Positions 1 through 5,955 of a DNA stretch of 6,854 nucleotides are shown piece by piece (the stretch's first letter is position 1; each line of letters begins with the position of its first letter). The position numbers and the translations under genes are program-made. This DNA comes from Candidatus Rifleibacteriota bacterium (lineage in GTDB: Bacteria > Riflebacteria > Ozemobacteria > Ozemobacterales > Ozemobacteraceae): the NCBI GenBank assembly GCA_017526725.1, contig JAFXRA010000337.1, forward strand, positions 1 to 6,854. Direction: 5' to 3'. The notes below the pieces were generated by a model that was not told the DNA's origin, did no database searches, and worked only from the letters and a program-made list of their open reading frames with translations.

Positions 1-39
1 AGCATCTTCGGGAAAACTCCTCAAGTAGGGGCTTTAGGA
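1..39. repeat. Direct repeat, copy 1 (39 bp)
   Basis: This block, starting AGCATCTTCGGG and ending GGGGCTTTAGGA, is repeated base for base at 216-254. The copy begins at the first base of the window, so the true repeat may be longer; the second copy is preceded by a CCCCGC hairpin that may also precede this one. Exact identity over 39 bp in non-coding DNA suggests recent duplication or homogenisation. Confidence 0.9.
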
Positions 40-52
40 ATCATTCTCCAGC

Positions 53-94
53 GCTCTATTGCTCTATTGCTCTAAACGCTCAATTATCAATTAT
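53..94. repeat. Short tandem repeats: GCTCTATT then CAATTAT
   Basis: Two copies of the 8-mer GCTCTATT (53-60, 61-68) are followed by a partial third copy (69-75). After a few bases come two tandem copies of the 7-mer CAATTAT (81-87, 88-94), trailing into TAATA. Two unrelated short tandem units side by side suggest replication slippage in a non-coding spacer. Copy numbers are low, so these are weak as variable loci. Confidence 0.7.
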
Positions 95-148
95 TAATAC
101 GCTGCGCTAAAGAGGGGGGTACTCTGATTCGGTCACCACCCCGTTAAC

Positions 149-166
149 GCAAAGCTAACGCTTTGC
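149..166. repeat. Perfect hairpin GCAAAGC / GCTTTGC
   Basis: A 7-bp perfect inverted repeat (149-155 with 160-166) closes a TAAC loop. It sits in the GC-rich centre of the mosaic. The GCAAAGC arm resembles the CGCAAAGCG core of the hairpin at 200-214. No T-tract follows, so it does not look like a terminator. Confidence 0.6.
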
Positions 167-199
167 TCCCCCTTCAGTCTCGCTTATGCTCGCCAGCTT

Positions 200-214
200 C
201 CCCGCAAAGCGGGG
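200..214. repeat. Perfect GC-rich hairpin CCCCGC-AAA-GCGGGG
   Basis: Six G:C pairs (200-205 with 209-214) close an AAA loop, ending one base before the second 39-bp repeat copy begins. This is a short, very stable hairpin, like the palindromic cores of REP-type elements. It has no T-tract, so a terminator role is unlikely. Whether it belongs to the repeat unit cannot be seen because copy 1 is cut at its left edge. Confidence 0.65.
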
Positions 215-215
215 C

Positions 216-254
216 AGCATCTTCGGGAAAACTCCTCAAGTAGGGGCTTTAGGA
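216..254. repeat. Direct repeat, copy 2 (39 bp)
   Basis: This is identical to positions 1-39, at a distance of 215 bp start to start. Downstream sequence diverges at once: copy 1 continues into the GCTCTATT tandem repeat, copy 2 into a CA-rich tract. The right edge of the repeated unit is therefore sharply defined at 39/254. Confidence 0.9.
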
Positions 255-290
255 CACCCACCACCTACCACCAAACACCAATCACACCGT

Positions 291-309
291 AAAAAGGCCT
301 TGCCTTTTT
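291..309. repeat. Perfect hairpin AAAAAGGC-CTT-GCCTTTTT
   Basis: An 8-bp perfect inverted repeat (291-298 with 302-309) has a CTT loop, an A-run on the left arm and a T-run on the right arm. That shape is compatible with a weak intrinsic terminator on either strand, but the G:C core is only three pairs. A second hairpin starts three bases later, so this may instead be part of the same repeat family. Confidence 0.5.
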
Positions 310-311
310 GC

Positions 312-330
312 AGCCAAGCTACGCTTGGCT
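312..330. repeat. Perfect hairpin AGCCAAGC-TAC-GCTTGGCT
   Basis: An 8-bp perfect inverted repeat (312-319 with 323-330) closes a TAC loop. A partial direct echo, CTTGGCTC, follows at about 331-338. It is the last element of the mosaic before the promoter at 351-379, and no T-tract follows. Confidence 0.6.
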
Positions 331-350
331 CTTGGCTCCAACATTATGGC

Positions 351-379
351 TTGACCATTTTATTAATTTGGAAGATAAT
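351..379 (+). promoter_or_regulatory. Sigma70-type promoter for the HAD phosphatase gene
   Basis: TTGACC (351-356) is followed by a 17-bp spacer and GATAAT (374-379). Both hexamers match the sigma70 consensus in five of six positions and the spacer is optimal. Transcription would start near 386, giving a leader of about 27 bases that contains the AGAGG ribosome site at 401-405. It lies directly after the hairpin mosaic. Confidence 0.65.
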
Positions 380-412
380 CAAACTTAATTAACTAATTAA
401 AGAGGCCTACAA

Positions 413-1519
413 ATGAAACGAATCTTCCGTTCTATATTATCAACAATCTTAGTGTTTTCCATATCTTTAGCCATACCTCAGCTAAGCTTTGCAAGAGATG
501 TCAGGAAGATACAAAATGATTTAACTGCAATCGCTAATTTAAGCGAAGTTGATGCTCTCTCACATTGGAACAACAATTCCAGAGCTAAAAAAGAACTGAC
601 TTCATTCATAAAAGCGATCACAGATAAAAATAATTCGGATTTTATTCCAGTCAAAGACCGCATTGCTGTTTTTGACTTTGATGGAACCCTTTTCTGCGAA
701 ACCGATCCGAATTATTTTGACTATATGTTACTAGAATATAGAGTGTTGGAAGACCCGAATTACAAGAATAAAGCTTCTATGTTTGAACGCAAAGTTGCAA
801 ACATGATTAAGATGCAGAACGAAACAGGCAGAAGCTTTGATAATTTGCCAGTAGACCATGGAAAGGCTGTAGCCTCTGCTTTTGCTGGAATGACATTAAA
901 AGAATTTAACAATTATATTCAGGAATTCAAGAAACAAGCCATGCCTAGCTATATAGGAATGCTGCGAGGTGAAGGTTTTTACCTGCCGATGGTGCAAATA
1001 GTCGAATATCTGCAAGCCAACGATTTTACAGTCTATGTTGTAAGCGGCACCGACCGTTTAATCGTTCGCGGAATATTTGATGGAAACGTTCTGAATATTC
1101 CAAACAGACATATTATAGGTTCTGACGAAACAATAATTGCCAAAAATCAAGGCAATACCGACGGATTGAATTATTTTTATAAAGCTGATGACGAGCTGAT
1201 TCTTGGTGGAAAATTTATAATTAAAAATCTGAAAATGAACAAAGTGTCAGTTATTATGAAAGAAATTGGTCAGCAGCCAGTTCTCTCTTTTGGTAACAGT
1301 TCTGGCGATAACAGCATGGCAGAATTTGTTATCAGCCATAACCCCTACCGCTCTCTTGCTTTTATGCTCTGTTGCGACGATTTGGAACGCGAAAACGGCA
1401 ATAAATCAAAAGCTGAAAAAATGGAAGCCTCTTGTAAGAAATATGGCTGGATTCCCATTTCCATGAAAAATGACTGGAAAACAATTTATGGCAATAAGGT
1501 AAAATTTGTTGCTCATTAA
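413..1519 (+). CDS. Secreted HAD-superfamily phosphatase (phosphoserine-phosphatase-like)
   Basis: A 368-residue protein of the haloacid dehalogenase hydrolase superfamily, probably a periplasmic phosphomonoesterase with unknown substrate. Residues 1-27 form a signal peptide (KR-rich start, hydrophobic core, likely cleavage after SFA), so it should act outside the inner membrane. Motif I is the DFDGT run with nucleophile D88 and acid/base D90. Motif II is S211 in VVSGTD, motif III is probably K267 in LGGK, and motif IV is FGNSSGD with D299. The ~115 residues between motifs I and II form a cap, as in C1-type HADs. The C-terminal part (NDWKTIYG) resembles a family of exported HAD proteins often annotated as phosphoserine phosphatases; phosphorylcholine phosphatase is a more distant comparison. 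AGAGG lies 7 bases before the ATG. It stands alone behind its own promoter; no clear terminator follows. Fold confident, substrate not. Confidence 0.88.
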   Translation: MKRIFRSILSTILVFSISLAIPQLSFARDVRKIQNDLTAIANLSEVDALSHWNNNSRAKKELTSFIKAITDKNNSDFIPVKDRIAVFDFDGTLFCETDPNYFDYMLLEYRVLEDPNYKNKASMFERKVANMIKMQNETGRSFDNLPVDHGKAVASAFAGMTLKEFNNYIQEFKKQAMPSYIGMLRGEGFYLPMVQIVEYLQANDFTVYVVSGTDRLIVRGIFDGNVLNIPNRHIIGSDETIIAKNQGNTDGLNYFYKADDELILGGKFIIKNLKMNKVSVIMKEIGQQPVLSFGNSSGDNSMAEFVISHNPYRSLAFMLCCDDLERENGNKSKAEKMEASCKKYGWIPISMKNDWKTIYGNKVKFVAH

Positions 1520-1602
1520 TTGTAAAATTGGGATTTAGCAATAAAATAAGATTTATCTTTAAATAATATCAATGTAGCCTTAGTTTATAAACCCTAGTTA
1601 TT

Positions 1603-2034
1603 ATGGATATTGAATCAACATTACTCAGATTAGCTAACTCTAAGTTTAGAGCAAGCTTTCATTTAAAAAAAGCTGATATTGAGTATATTAAAGAAAAAGG
1701 CTGGGATAAAATCATGACACACTGTCATGATTTTATATCAAAAAAACTTGCCCCTGCCATAATAAACAATGACGGGAAACAGACCCCTACACACGGCCAT
1801 CCTGTTTTTATTGCACAGCATGCCTGCGCATGCTGCTGCAGAGGTTGTTTAAACAAATGGCATAAAATAAAAAAAGGTATTAATATTCCTGAAAATGAAA
1901 TTAATGAAATTATTGAATTATTAATGGCTTGGATACACAAGGAATTTGATAATTATAAAGAAATTAAAAATGAAATAACTGGTCAAAATACTGCTAAGAA
2001 AACAAATAAACCAATACAACTAAAACTTTTTTAA
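1603..2034 (+). CDS. DUF4186 family protein
   Basis: A 143-residue protein I recognise as DUF4186, a conserved family of unknown function. The family core spans roughly residues 14-120 and includes FRASFHLK, the NDGKQTP segment (56-62) and the Cys/His-rich stretch HGHPVFIAQH then CACCCRGC. Candidate metal or redox residues are H64, H66, H73, C75, C77, C78, C79, C82 and H87. No signal peptide or membrane segment is visible, so it is probably cytosolic. Residues ~121-143 are a Lys/Asn-rich tail beyond the core ending PIQLKLF, which resembles a sliding-clamp-binding pentapeptide. The ATG has no evident Shine-Dalgarno sequence, but the core starts soon after it and no better start is seen. It lies 83 bp after the phosphatase gene on the same strand and ends just before a strong terminator. 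Role unknown; metal binding is inferred. Confidence 0.88.
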   Translation: MDIESTLLRLANSKFRASFHLKKADIEYIKEKGWDKIMTHCHDFISKKLAPAIINNDGKQTPTHGHPVFIAQHACACCCRGCLNKWHKIKKGINIPENEINEIIELLMAWIHKEFDNYKEIKNEITGQNTAKKTNKPIQLKLF

Positions 2035-2047
2035 TAATGAGGTCATA

Positions 2048-2085
2048 AAAAAACAGCCTTTAGTTTTTCCCAAAGGCTGTTTTTT
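2048..2085. terminator. Bidirectional intrinsic terminator
   Basis: A 14-bp perfect stem (2048-2061 with 2072-2085) has a 10-base loop, a CAGCC/GGCTG core, an A-run on the left and a T-run on the right. On either strand this gives a hairpin ending in a U-tract. It lies between two convergent genes, DUF4186 (stop at 2034) and the SLH porin (stop at 2104), and should stop both transcripts. Confidence 0.92.
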
Positions 2086-2103
2086 AGCATTCAAAAAGAA
2101 TTA

Positions 2104-3750
2104 TTAGAATCTGCTTAAGATTTCTGTCCAAAAAATACGATAGTCTGCAAAACCAGGTTTCAAGTCTCCTTTGTTAAATTTGAAATCAGTATAACCGACT
2201 CTGAATCTGGTATTTTCTGCTAAGCGATATCTGTATTCAGCTGTCAAAACGTCAGCTTTGTCAGAACGGCCTGCACCGCCAGCGAAGAAAGTACTGTCTT
2301 TATTGTCGTCTTTTGCCTGAACCATATCATAAGCAACTCTGAAATAATGTTTATTTTTGTTTCTAGGAATGTATTCCAACTGAACCTTTGTATCCTGAAG
2401 ATTGGTTACATAAGCATTATTAAACCCAATAGCATATCTTGAGTCACGCATAATGTCTTCCAATGGGTTTTCAGAACTGTCAACATAGCGTTCATCATAA
2501 GAAACGTTAACACCCATATTGGCTTCGTCGTCTACTAGAGTATAAGCAACCTTAGCAGCCCATTCTTCTTTGCTGTCCCAGTTCAAAGCACCATGAAGAA
2601 CAAAGCCTTTTCTATCTGTTCTTCCGTTGTTGGCATCGTTAACTTTGCCGTCTTCGAATACCTGGTAGAAACCGCCTAAATCATAAGACCAATAGCCGTT
2701 GTTTCCTAAATCACCTTTGCTGCCGACTTCAACGATATATTCATTTGCATTGCCATCATATGCAGGAACTGCAGGAACCATAAGCGGCAAATTGTTGTTT
2801 AAATCTTCTTTATCATGACTTAAATAATACAAACCCATGTATATATCATGACCGCGATATTTGGTGTCTGCATTAATGTTCCACATATTGTGAGTGTCAT
2901 CATTTCCCTGTCTGTCAAATAAGCAGTTAACAGCAAGATCAACATCGCCGCAGCGTTTAATGTAGCTTACAGTATCCATAAAGTCATTTAAAACCAAACC
3001 GTGACCATGAGTCATGAATCTGCGGCCGAAAATGAAATCGCCATGAAAGCGGAACATATCTTTAACTTCTAAGTAAGCAACATCAACAATACTTGTTGCA
3101 TGGTTAGAACCATTCCAAGCAGCACCAGGAGCACCAGCAGCACCGAAATCGTTATCGTTGTCGTTAATCATACGCCAACGAGCTACAGCTCTTACATTTT
3201 CATCAACCTTGGCATCCAACTGCAAACGAAGTTGAGTGCCAGTTCTATGGAAAGTATCTATATCTATTCTTTCGGCACCATAATTGCGAATAAGGAAATC
3301 ACCAGAAAGTTTAACTTTTTGAATTCTTCCATTATTGAAATTTGACTTGATGTAGTCCATGTCTTGCTTTAAACCAGACACGCCATCTTTTATATCCTGC
3401 ATATCATCTTCGAGGTTTGTGATTTTAACACCAAGAAGAGTGAGTTCATCTGCAAATTCAGTAGTCAGTTTTTCAAGTTCGTTCAAATCCCCGTTATTAA
3501 CATTGCCTTTTCCTTCAGAAACATTAGCCAATGCCTGGGCAACCATCATAGCCATCTGATAGCGAGTTACGCTAGCATTTCCTTTAAAAGTATTATCAGG
3601 AAAACCTTGAATGATGCCCTTTTCAACCATTGAGTTAACAGCATCATAAGCCCAGTGATTTGCTGGTATATCAGAATAGGGTTCAGCAAAAGATATTGCT
3701 GAAGCAGCAAGAATCATTGCCGAAGAAGCGATGATCGATTTCATTTTCAT
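2104..3750 (-). CDS. SLH-domain outer-membrane porin
   Basis: A 548-residue predicted outer-membrane protein. Residues 1-22 are a signal peptide (likely cleavage after SFA). One SLH domain follows at about 25-75 (YSDIPANHWAYDAV to VTRYQMAMMVAQAL), then a predicted coiled coil at about 88-136 (LNELEKLTTEFADEL onward). The rest, from about 145, is rich in alternating polar/aromatic beta segments and ends in ILSRF; a C-terminal Phe is typical of BAM-inserted barrels. In proteins of this build the SLH domain holds the outer membrane to cell-wall polymers while the barrel acts as a diffusion channel; channel specificity cannot be read here. C267 and C276 could form a loop disulfide. An in-frame ATG five codons upstream overlaps the GGAG ribosome site, so I start at 3750, 9 bases after GGAG. 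A near-consensus promoter suggests high expression. Confidence 0.9.
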   Translation of the reverse strand: MKMKSIIASSAMILAASAISFAEPYSDIPANHWAYDAVNSMVEKGIIQGFPDNTFKGNASVTRYQMAMMVAQALANVSEGKGNVNNGDLNELEKLTTEFADELTLLGVKITNLEDDMQDIKDGVSGLKQDMDYIKSNFNNGRIQKVKLSGDFLIRNYGAERIDIDTFHRTGTQLRLQLDAKVDENVRAVARWRMINDNDNDFGAAGAPGAAWNGSNHATSIVDVAYLEVKDMFRFHGDFIFGRRFMTHGHGLVLNDFMDTVSYIKRCGDVDLAVNCLFDRQGNDDTHNMWNINADTKYRGHDIYMGLYYLSHDKEDLNNNLPLMVPAVPAYDGNANEYIVEVGSKGDLGNNGYWSYDLGGFYQVFEDGKVNDANNGRTDRKGFVLHGALNWDSKEEWAAKVAYTLVDDEANMGVNVSYDERYVDSSENPLEDIMRDSRYAIGFNNAYVTNLQDTKVQLEYIPRNKNKHYFRVAYDMVQAKDDNKDSTFFAGGAGRSDKADVLTAEYRYRLAENTRFRVGYTDFKFNKGDLKPGFADYRIFWTEILSRF

Positions 3751-3759
3751 ATAAAAAAT

Positions 3760-3763
3760 CTCC
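3760..3763 (-). promoter_or_regulatory. Ribosome binding site fixing the porin start
   Basis: GGAG on the minus strand lies 9 bases before the ATG at 3750. The alternative in-frame ATG at 3765 overlaps this site and has no Shine-Dalgarno sequence of its own. This choice also gives a compact signal peptide beginning MKMKS. Confidence 0.75.
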
Positions 3764-3796
3764 ATAAAATAGAGTAAATTTCATTTGGGTGTAGGT

Positions 3797-3825
3797 ATGT
3801 TATCTCAAATCTGTGATTTTGTCAA
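3797..3825 (-). promoter_or_regulatory. Near-consensus sigma70-type promoter for the SLH porin
   Basis: Reading the minus strand, a perfect TTGACA (3820-3825) is followed by a 17-bp spacer and TAACAT (3797-3802). The start of transcription would fall near 3790, giving a leader of about 40 bases with the GGAG site. This is the strongest promoter match in the window and fits an abundant outer-membrane protein. Confidence 0.78.
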
Positions 3826-4012
3826 AAATTAGCACCATTTAGTGTTAAATATGTTAAATAGCAGATGATAGTTTTAGATAGCATTTATACTAGAAGTGAA
3901 TAAAAGGATACTATTTGCACTACTCTAACAATATTACCAATAAAGCTTGAAAAGTAGAGTGAAAAGCTATATATTGCTATCTCGTAAAAAAAATATAAGT
4001 TTTAAGTTTGCG
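3826..4012. other. AT-rich divergent intergenic region, no gene seen
   Basis: The spacer between the divergent porin and peptidase genes is about 320 bp in total, and this central part contains neither a gene nor a convincing RNA. It is AT-rich. A TATACT-like -10 hexamer occurs at about 3887-3892 without a matching -35. AGATAGCA (3876-3883) is mirrored by TGCTATCT (3975-3982), too short and too far apart to interpret. Regulator sites could lie here but none is recognisable. Confidence 0.5.
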
Positions 4013-4041
4013 TTAGACAGTGAGTTACAGCAATATTATAC
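4013..4041 (+). promoter_or_regulatory. Candidate promoter for the M3 peptidase gene
   Basis: TTAGAC (4013-4018), a 17-bp spacer and TTATAC (4036-4041) form a moderate sigma70-type match. Transcription would start near 4048, leaving a short leader with the AAGGAAG ribosome site. In DNA this AT-rich, chance matches are common. Confidence 0.35.
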
Positions 4042-4055
4042 ACATAGCATTAGAA

Positions 4056-4062
4056 AAGGAAG
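4056..4062 (+). promoter_or_regulatory. Ribosome binding site of the M3 peptidase
   Basis: AAGGAAG lies 9 bases before the ATG at 4072. An in-frame TTG at 4066 would be only 3 bases away and would add just two residues, so the ATG is preferred. Confidence 0.65.
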
Positions 4063-4071
4063 AAATTGAAG

Positions 4072-5886
4072 ATGAGTAAAGGTGTTAAATGGGATTTGAC
4101 TTCTGTTTTCAAGAAGTTCAACGGTCCAGACATGATTAAATTCAAAAAAGACATGAAAAATGGTTTTGCTTCATTCCAGAAAGAAGCTTCTACTACCCCA
4201 GCTTTAAATGCCAAAAATCAGGCAAAATGGGAAAAGCTTTTTCTTGAAGCCCAGAATCTTTTCGCTGGAATGAGCCATTACAGACTCTACATAGAATGTC
4301 TTTGTTCTGCTGAAGCCACAAATGGCGATTATACGAAAGAAGAAGCCACTTTAAATCTTTATCAGGCAGAAGTAGCAAAAAATGAAATGTATTTAAAAAT
4401 GGCTTTTAAAGATGCAAAAGCAGAAGATTTCAATGCATTTATTTCGAGACCAAAGCTTAAAGCCAATAAATTCTTTTTAACAGAACTTAGGGAAACAGGC
4501 AAACGAACTATGGCAAGTGATTTGGAAGCTCTTGCTTCTGATTTGAGCGTTGACGGTTTCCATTCTTGGGGTAGACTCTACAACACAATTTCAGGTAAAT
4601 TGAATTTCGATATGCATTACCCTGACGGCAAAGTTGTAAATACTCCAATAGCTCAATGCCGCTCATTAATGGGAAATGCTGATAGAAAAATCAGAAAAGC
4701 CGCTTTTGATTGCGGCAATAAAGCCTGGGATTCAGTTGCAGATTCCTGCGCTGCTTGTATCAATGGTTTGGCTGGGAATCGTCTGATTCTTGCAAATAAA
4801 CGAGGATACAAGAATTTCTTAGACGTAGCTCTAGAACAGGCAAGAATATCTCGTAAAACTTTAAATGCAATATTTGAAGCATTAGATGAATGCAGACCTT
4901 TCATTTTAAAGATTGCCAAAGCAAAAGCAAAAGCCGTCGGCTTGAATAAGCTGGCTTTCTACGACTGGGAAGCTCCTATCGACTTACCAAACGCTGACAA
5001 TTTCACTTGGGAAGAAGGCGTTAAGGTTCTTGATAACGCATTCGGCATCGCTTACCCCAGACTGCAAGAATTCTTAAGATTTGAACTCAAGAATAAATGG
5101 GTTGATTCAGAACCCAAAGCTGGCAAAAGACCTGGAGCCTGGTGTGAAACATCATTTAGAATTGGCGAATCAAGAGTATTCATGAGCTTTACCGGAAGCC
5201 TAAACGACATCTCTACTCTTGCTCACGAAACCGGTCATGCTTTCCACAGCGAAATGATGAAAGATATGGTTCCATACAGCCAGAAATACCCGATGACATT
5301 AGCTGAAACTGCTTCTACATTTGCTGAAAAGATTCTTGCAGACGGCATTTTAAAAGACCCGAAAGCCTCTGATGTTCTCAAATTAAGCGTATTAACAAAT
5401 TCTATCAACGATGTAATTTCTTATATGCTTGATATTCCTATTCGCTTCAAGTTCGAAAAGGCTTTCCATGAAGAAAGACAGAATGGCGAAGTCAGCGTCG
5501 CAAGACTAAAAGAAATTATGTCTCAGACTATGAGAGATAATTTCGGTGAAATGATGGAAAAAGGCGGAGAAAACCCATACTACTGGGCTTCTAAGCTTCA
5601 TTTCTATGCTACAGATGTTACTTTCTACAACTTCCCCTACACTTTCGGCTACTTGCTTAGCTGCGGCTTAATGAGTATGTTCAGGGAAGAAGGAGCCAAG
5701 TTCCTGCCCAAATACGAAGCTTTCTTGAAGTTTACAGGCGACGAAATGGCTCACAAGGTTGCCAAGAAGACTTTGAAGGTTGACCTTGAAAACAAAGATT
5801 TCTGGGTAAAGGCTATTATGGGACACGAAAGCGATTTGAACCAATTCGAAAAGCTTATCAAGAAGGTCATGGGCAAAAAGAAATAA
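4072..5886 (+). CDS. M3-family oligoendopeptidase (PepF-like zinc metallopeptidase)
   Basis: A 604-residue zinc metallopeptidase of family M3 (oligoendopeptidase F-like, usual length about 560-610), so it appears complete. The zinc site is HETGH at 385-389: H385 and H389 bind zinc, E386 is the catalytic base and E412 in LAETAS is the likely third ligand. Near the C-terminus, residues 510-527 (HFYATDVTFYNFPYTFGY) match the conserved Tyr/His segment that closes over the substrate in M3 enzymes. The N-terminal ~200 residues are helical, as expected for the lobe that restricts access to short peptides. There is no signal peptide, so it should cut oligopeptides in the cytosol, in peptide turnover or use. 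I do not assign pepF firmly because M3B has several related clades. It is a single gene with its own ribosome site, divergent from the porin and convergent with the nitroreductase. Confidence 0.93.
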   Translation: MSKGVKWDLTSVFKKFNGPDMIKFKKDMKNGFASFQKEASTTPALNAKNQAKWEKLFLEAQNLFAGMSHYRLYIECLCSAEATNGDYTKEEATLNLYQAEVAKNEMYLKMAFKDAKAEDFNAFISRPKLKANKFFLTELRETGKRTMASDLEALASDLSVDGFHSWGRLYNTISGKLNFDMHYPDGKVVNTPIAQCRSLMGNADRKIRKAAFDCGNKAWDSVADSCAACINGLAGNRLILANKRGYKNFLDVALEQARISRKTLNAIFEALDECRPFILKIAKAKAKAVGLNKLAFYDWEAPIDLPNADNFTWEEGVKVLDNAFGIAYPRLQEFLRFELKNKWVDSEPKAGKRPGAWCETSFRIGESRVFMSFTGSLNDISTLAHETGHAFHSEMMKDMVPYSQKYPMTLAETASTFAEKILADGILKDPKASDVLKLSVLTNSINDVISYMLDIPIRFKFEKAFHEERQNGEVSVARLKEIMSQTMRDNFGEMMEKGGENPYYWASKLHFYATDVTFYNFPYTFGYLLSCGLMSMFREEGAKFLPKYEAFLKFTGDEMAHKVAKKTLKVDLENKDFWVKAIMGHESDLNQFEKLIKKVMGKKK

Positions 5887-5906
5887 CAATAATCATATTG
5901 TTTTTA

Positions 5907-5948
5907 TTTGTTGGTAGTTAGAAGCATAAACTTTTAACTACCAACAAA
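5907..5948. terminator. Long inverted repeat between convergent genes, possible terminator
   Basis: Fourteen perfect pairs (5907-5920 with 5935-5948) extend through one G·T and three more pairs to an 18-bp stem with a CATAAA loop (5925-5930). It sits between the stops of the peptidase (5886) and the nitroreductase (5956), where a shared terminator is expected. Unlike the hairpin at 2048-2085, no clear T-run follows on either strand, so intrinsic termination is less certain; it could instead protect transcript ends. Confidence 0.6.
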
Positions 5949-5955
5949 AATTAAA

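Larger units (their letters stand above)
1..345. other. Gene-free, repeat- and hairpin-rich intergenic mosaic
   Basis: This stretch holds no gene I can support. A 68-codon open frame crosses it (186-392), but it runs through hairpins, a repeat copy and the downstream promoter, and its Pro/Lys/His-rich translation has no recognisable domain, so I treat it as non-coding. The stretch is built from blocks: a 39-bp unit present twice (1-39 and 216-254), short tandem repeats (53-94), a GC-rich centre (about 110-215), a CA-rich low-complexity tract made only of C, A and a few T (255-288), and four perfect hairpins (149-166, 200-214, 291-309, 312-330). The GC-rich blocks contrast with the AT-rich genes around them. 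Its left end is cut by the window, so its full extent is unknown. I infer a dispersed intergenic repeat family. Confidence 0.6.

Noticed and set aside
1..254. CRISPR array from the repeated 39-bp unit
   Set aside because: Only two copies 215 bp apart, with no regular spacers and no cas gene in the window.
1..345. Complete insertion sequence
   Set aside because: No transposase and no terminal inverted repeats with target duplications are visible; at most a small non-autonomous or REP-like element.
186..392. A 68-codon open frame in the repeat mosaic
   Set aside because: It runs through a hairpin, the second 39-bp repeat, two more hairpins and the promoter of the next gene, lacks a ribosome site and has no domain; repeat-derived chance frame.
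413..2034. Phosphatase and DUF4186 genes as one functional operon
   Set aside because: They share a strand and have no clear terminator between them, but the 83-bp gap, weak translation signal and unrelated families give no functional link; co-transcription remains possible.
3100..3559. Plus-strand open frames within the porin gene
   Set aside because: Ser/Ile-rich antisense shadows of a well-supported coding sequence, with no ribosome site or domain.
3760..3765. Porin start at the upstream ATG (3765)
   Set aside because: That ATG overlaps the GGAG ribosome site of the ATG at 3750 and has no site of its own.
3876..3982. AGATAGCA / TGCTATCT inverted pair as a regulator site or ncRNA stem
   Set aside because: Only 8 bp with a separation of about 90 bases in AT-rich DNA; expected by chance.
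4066..4068. TTG start for the M3 peptidase
   Set aside because: Too close to the AAGGAAG site, adds only two residues, and an ATG with better spacing follows at 4072.
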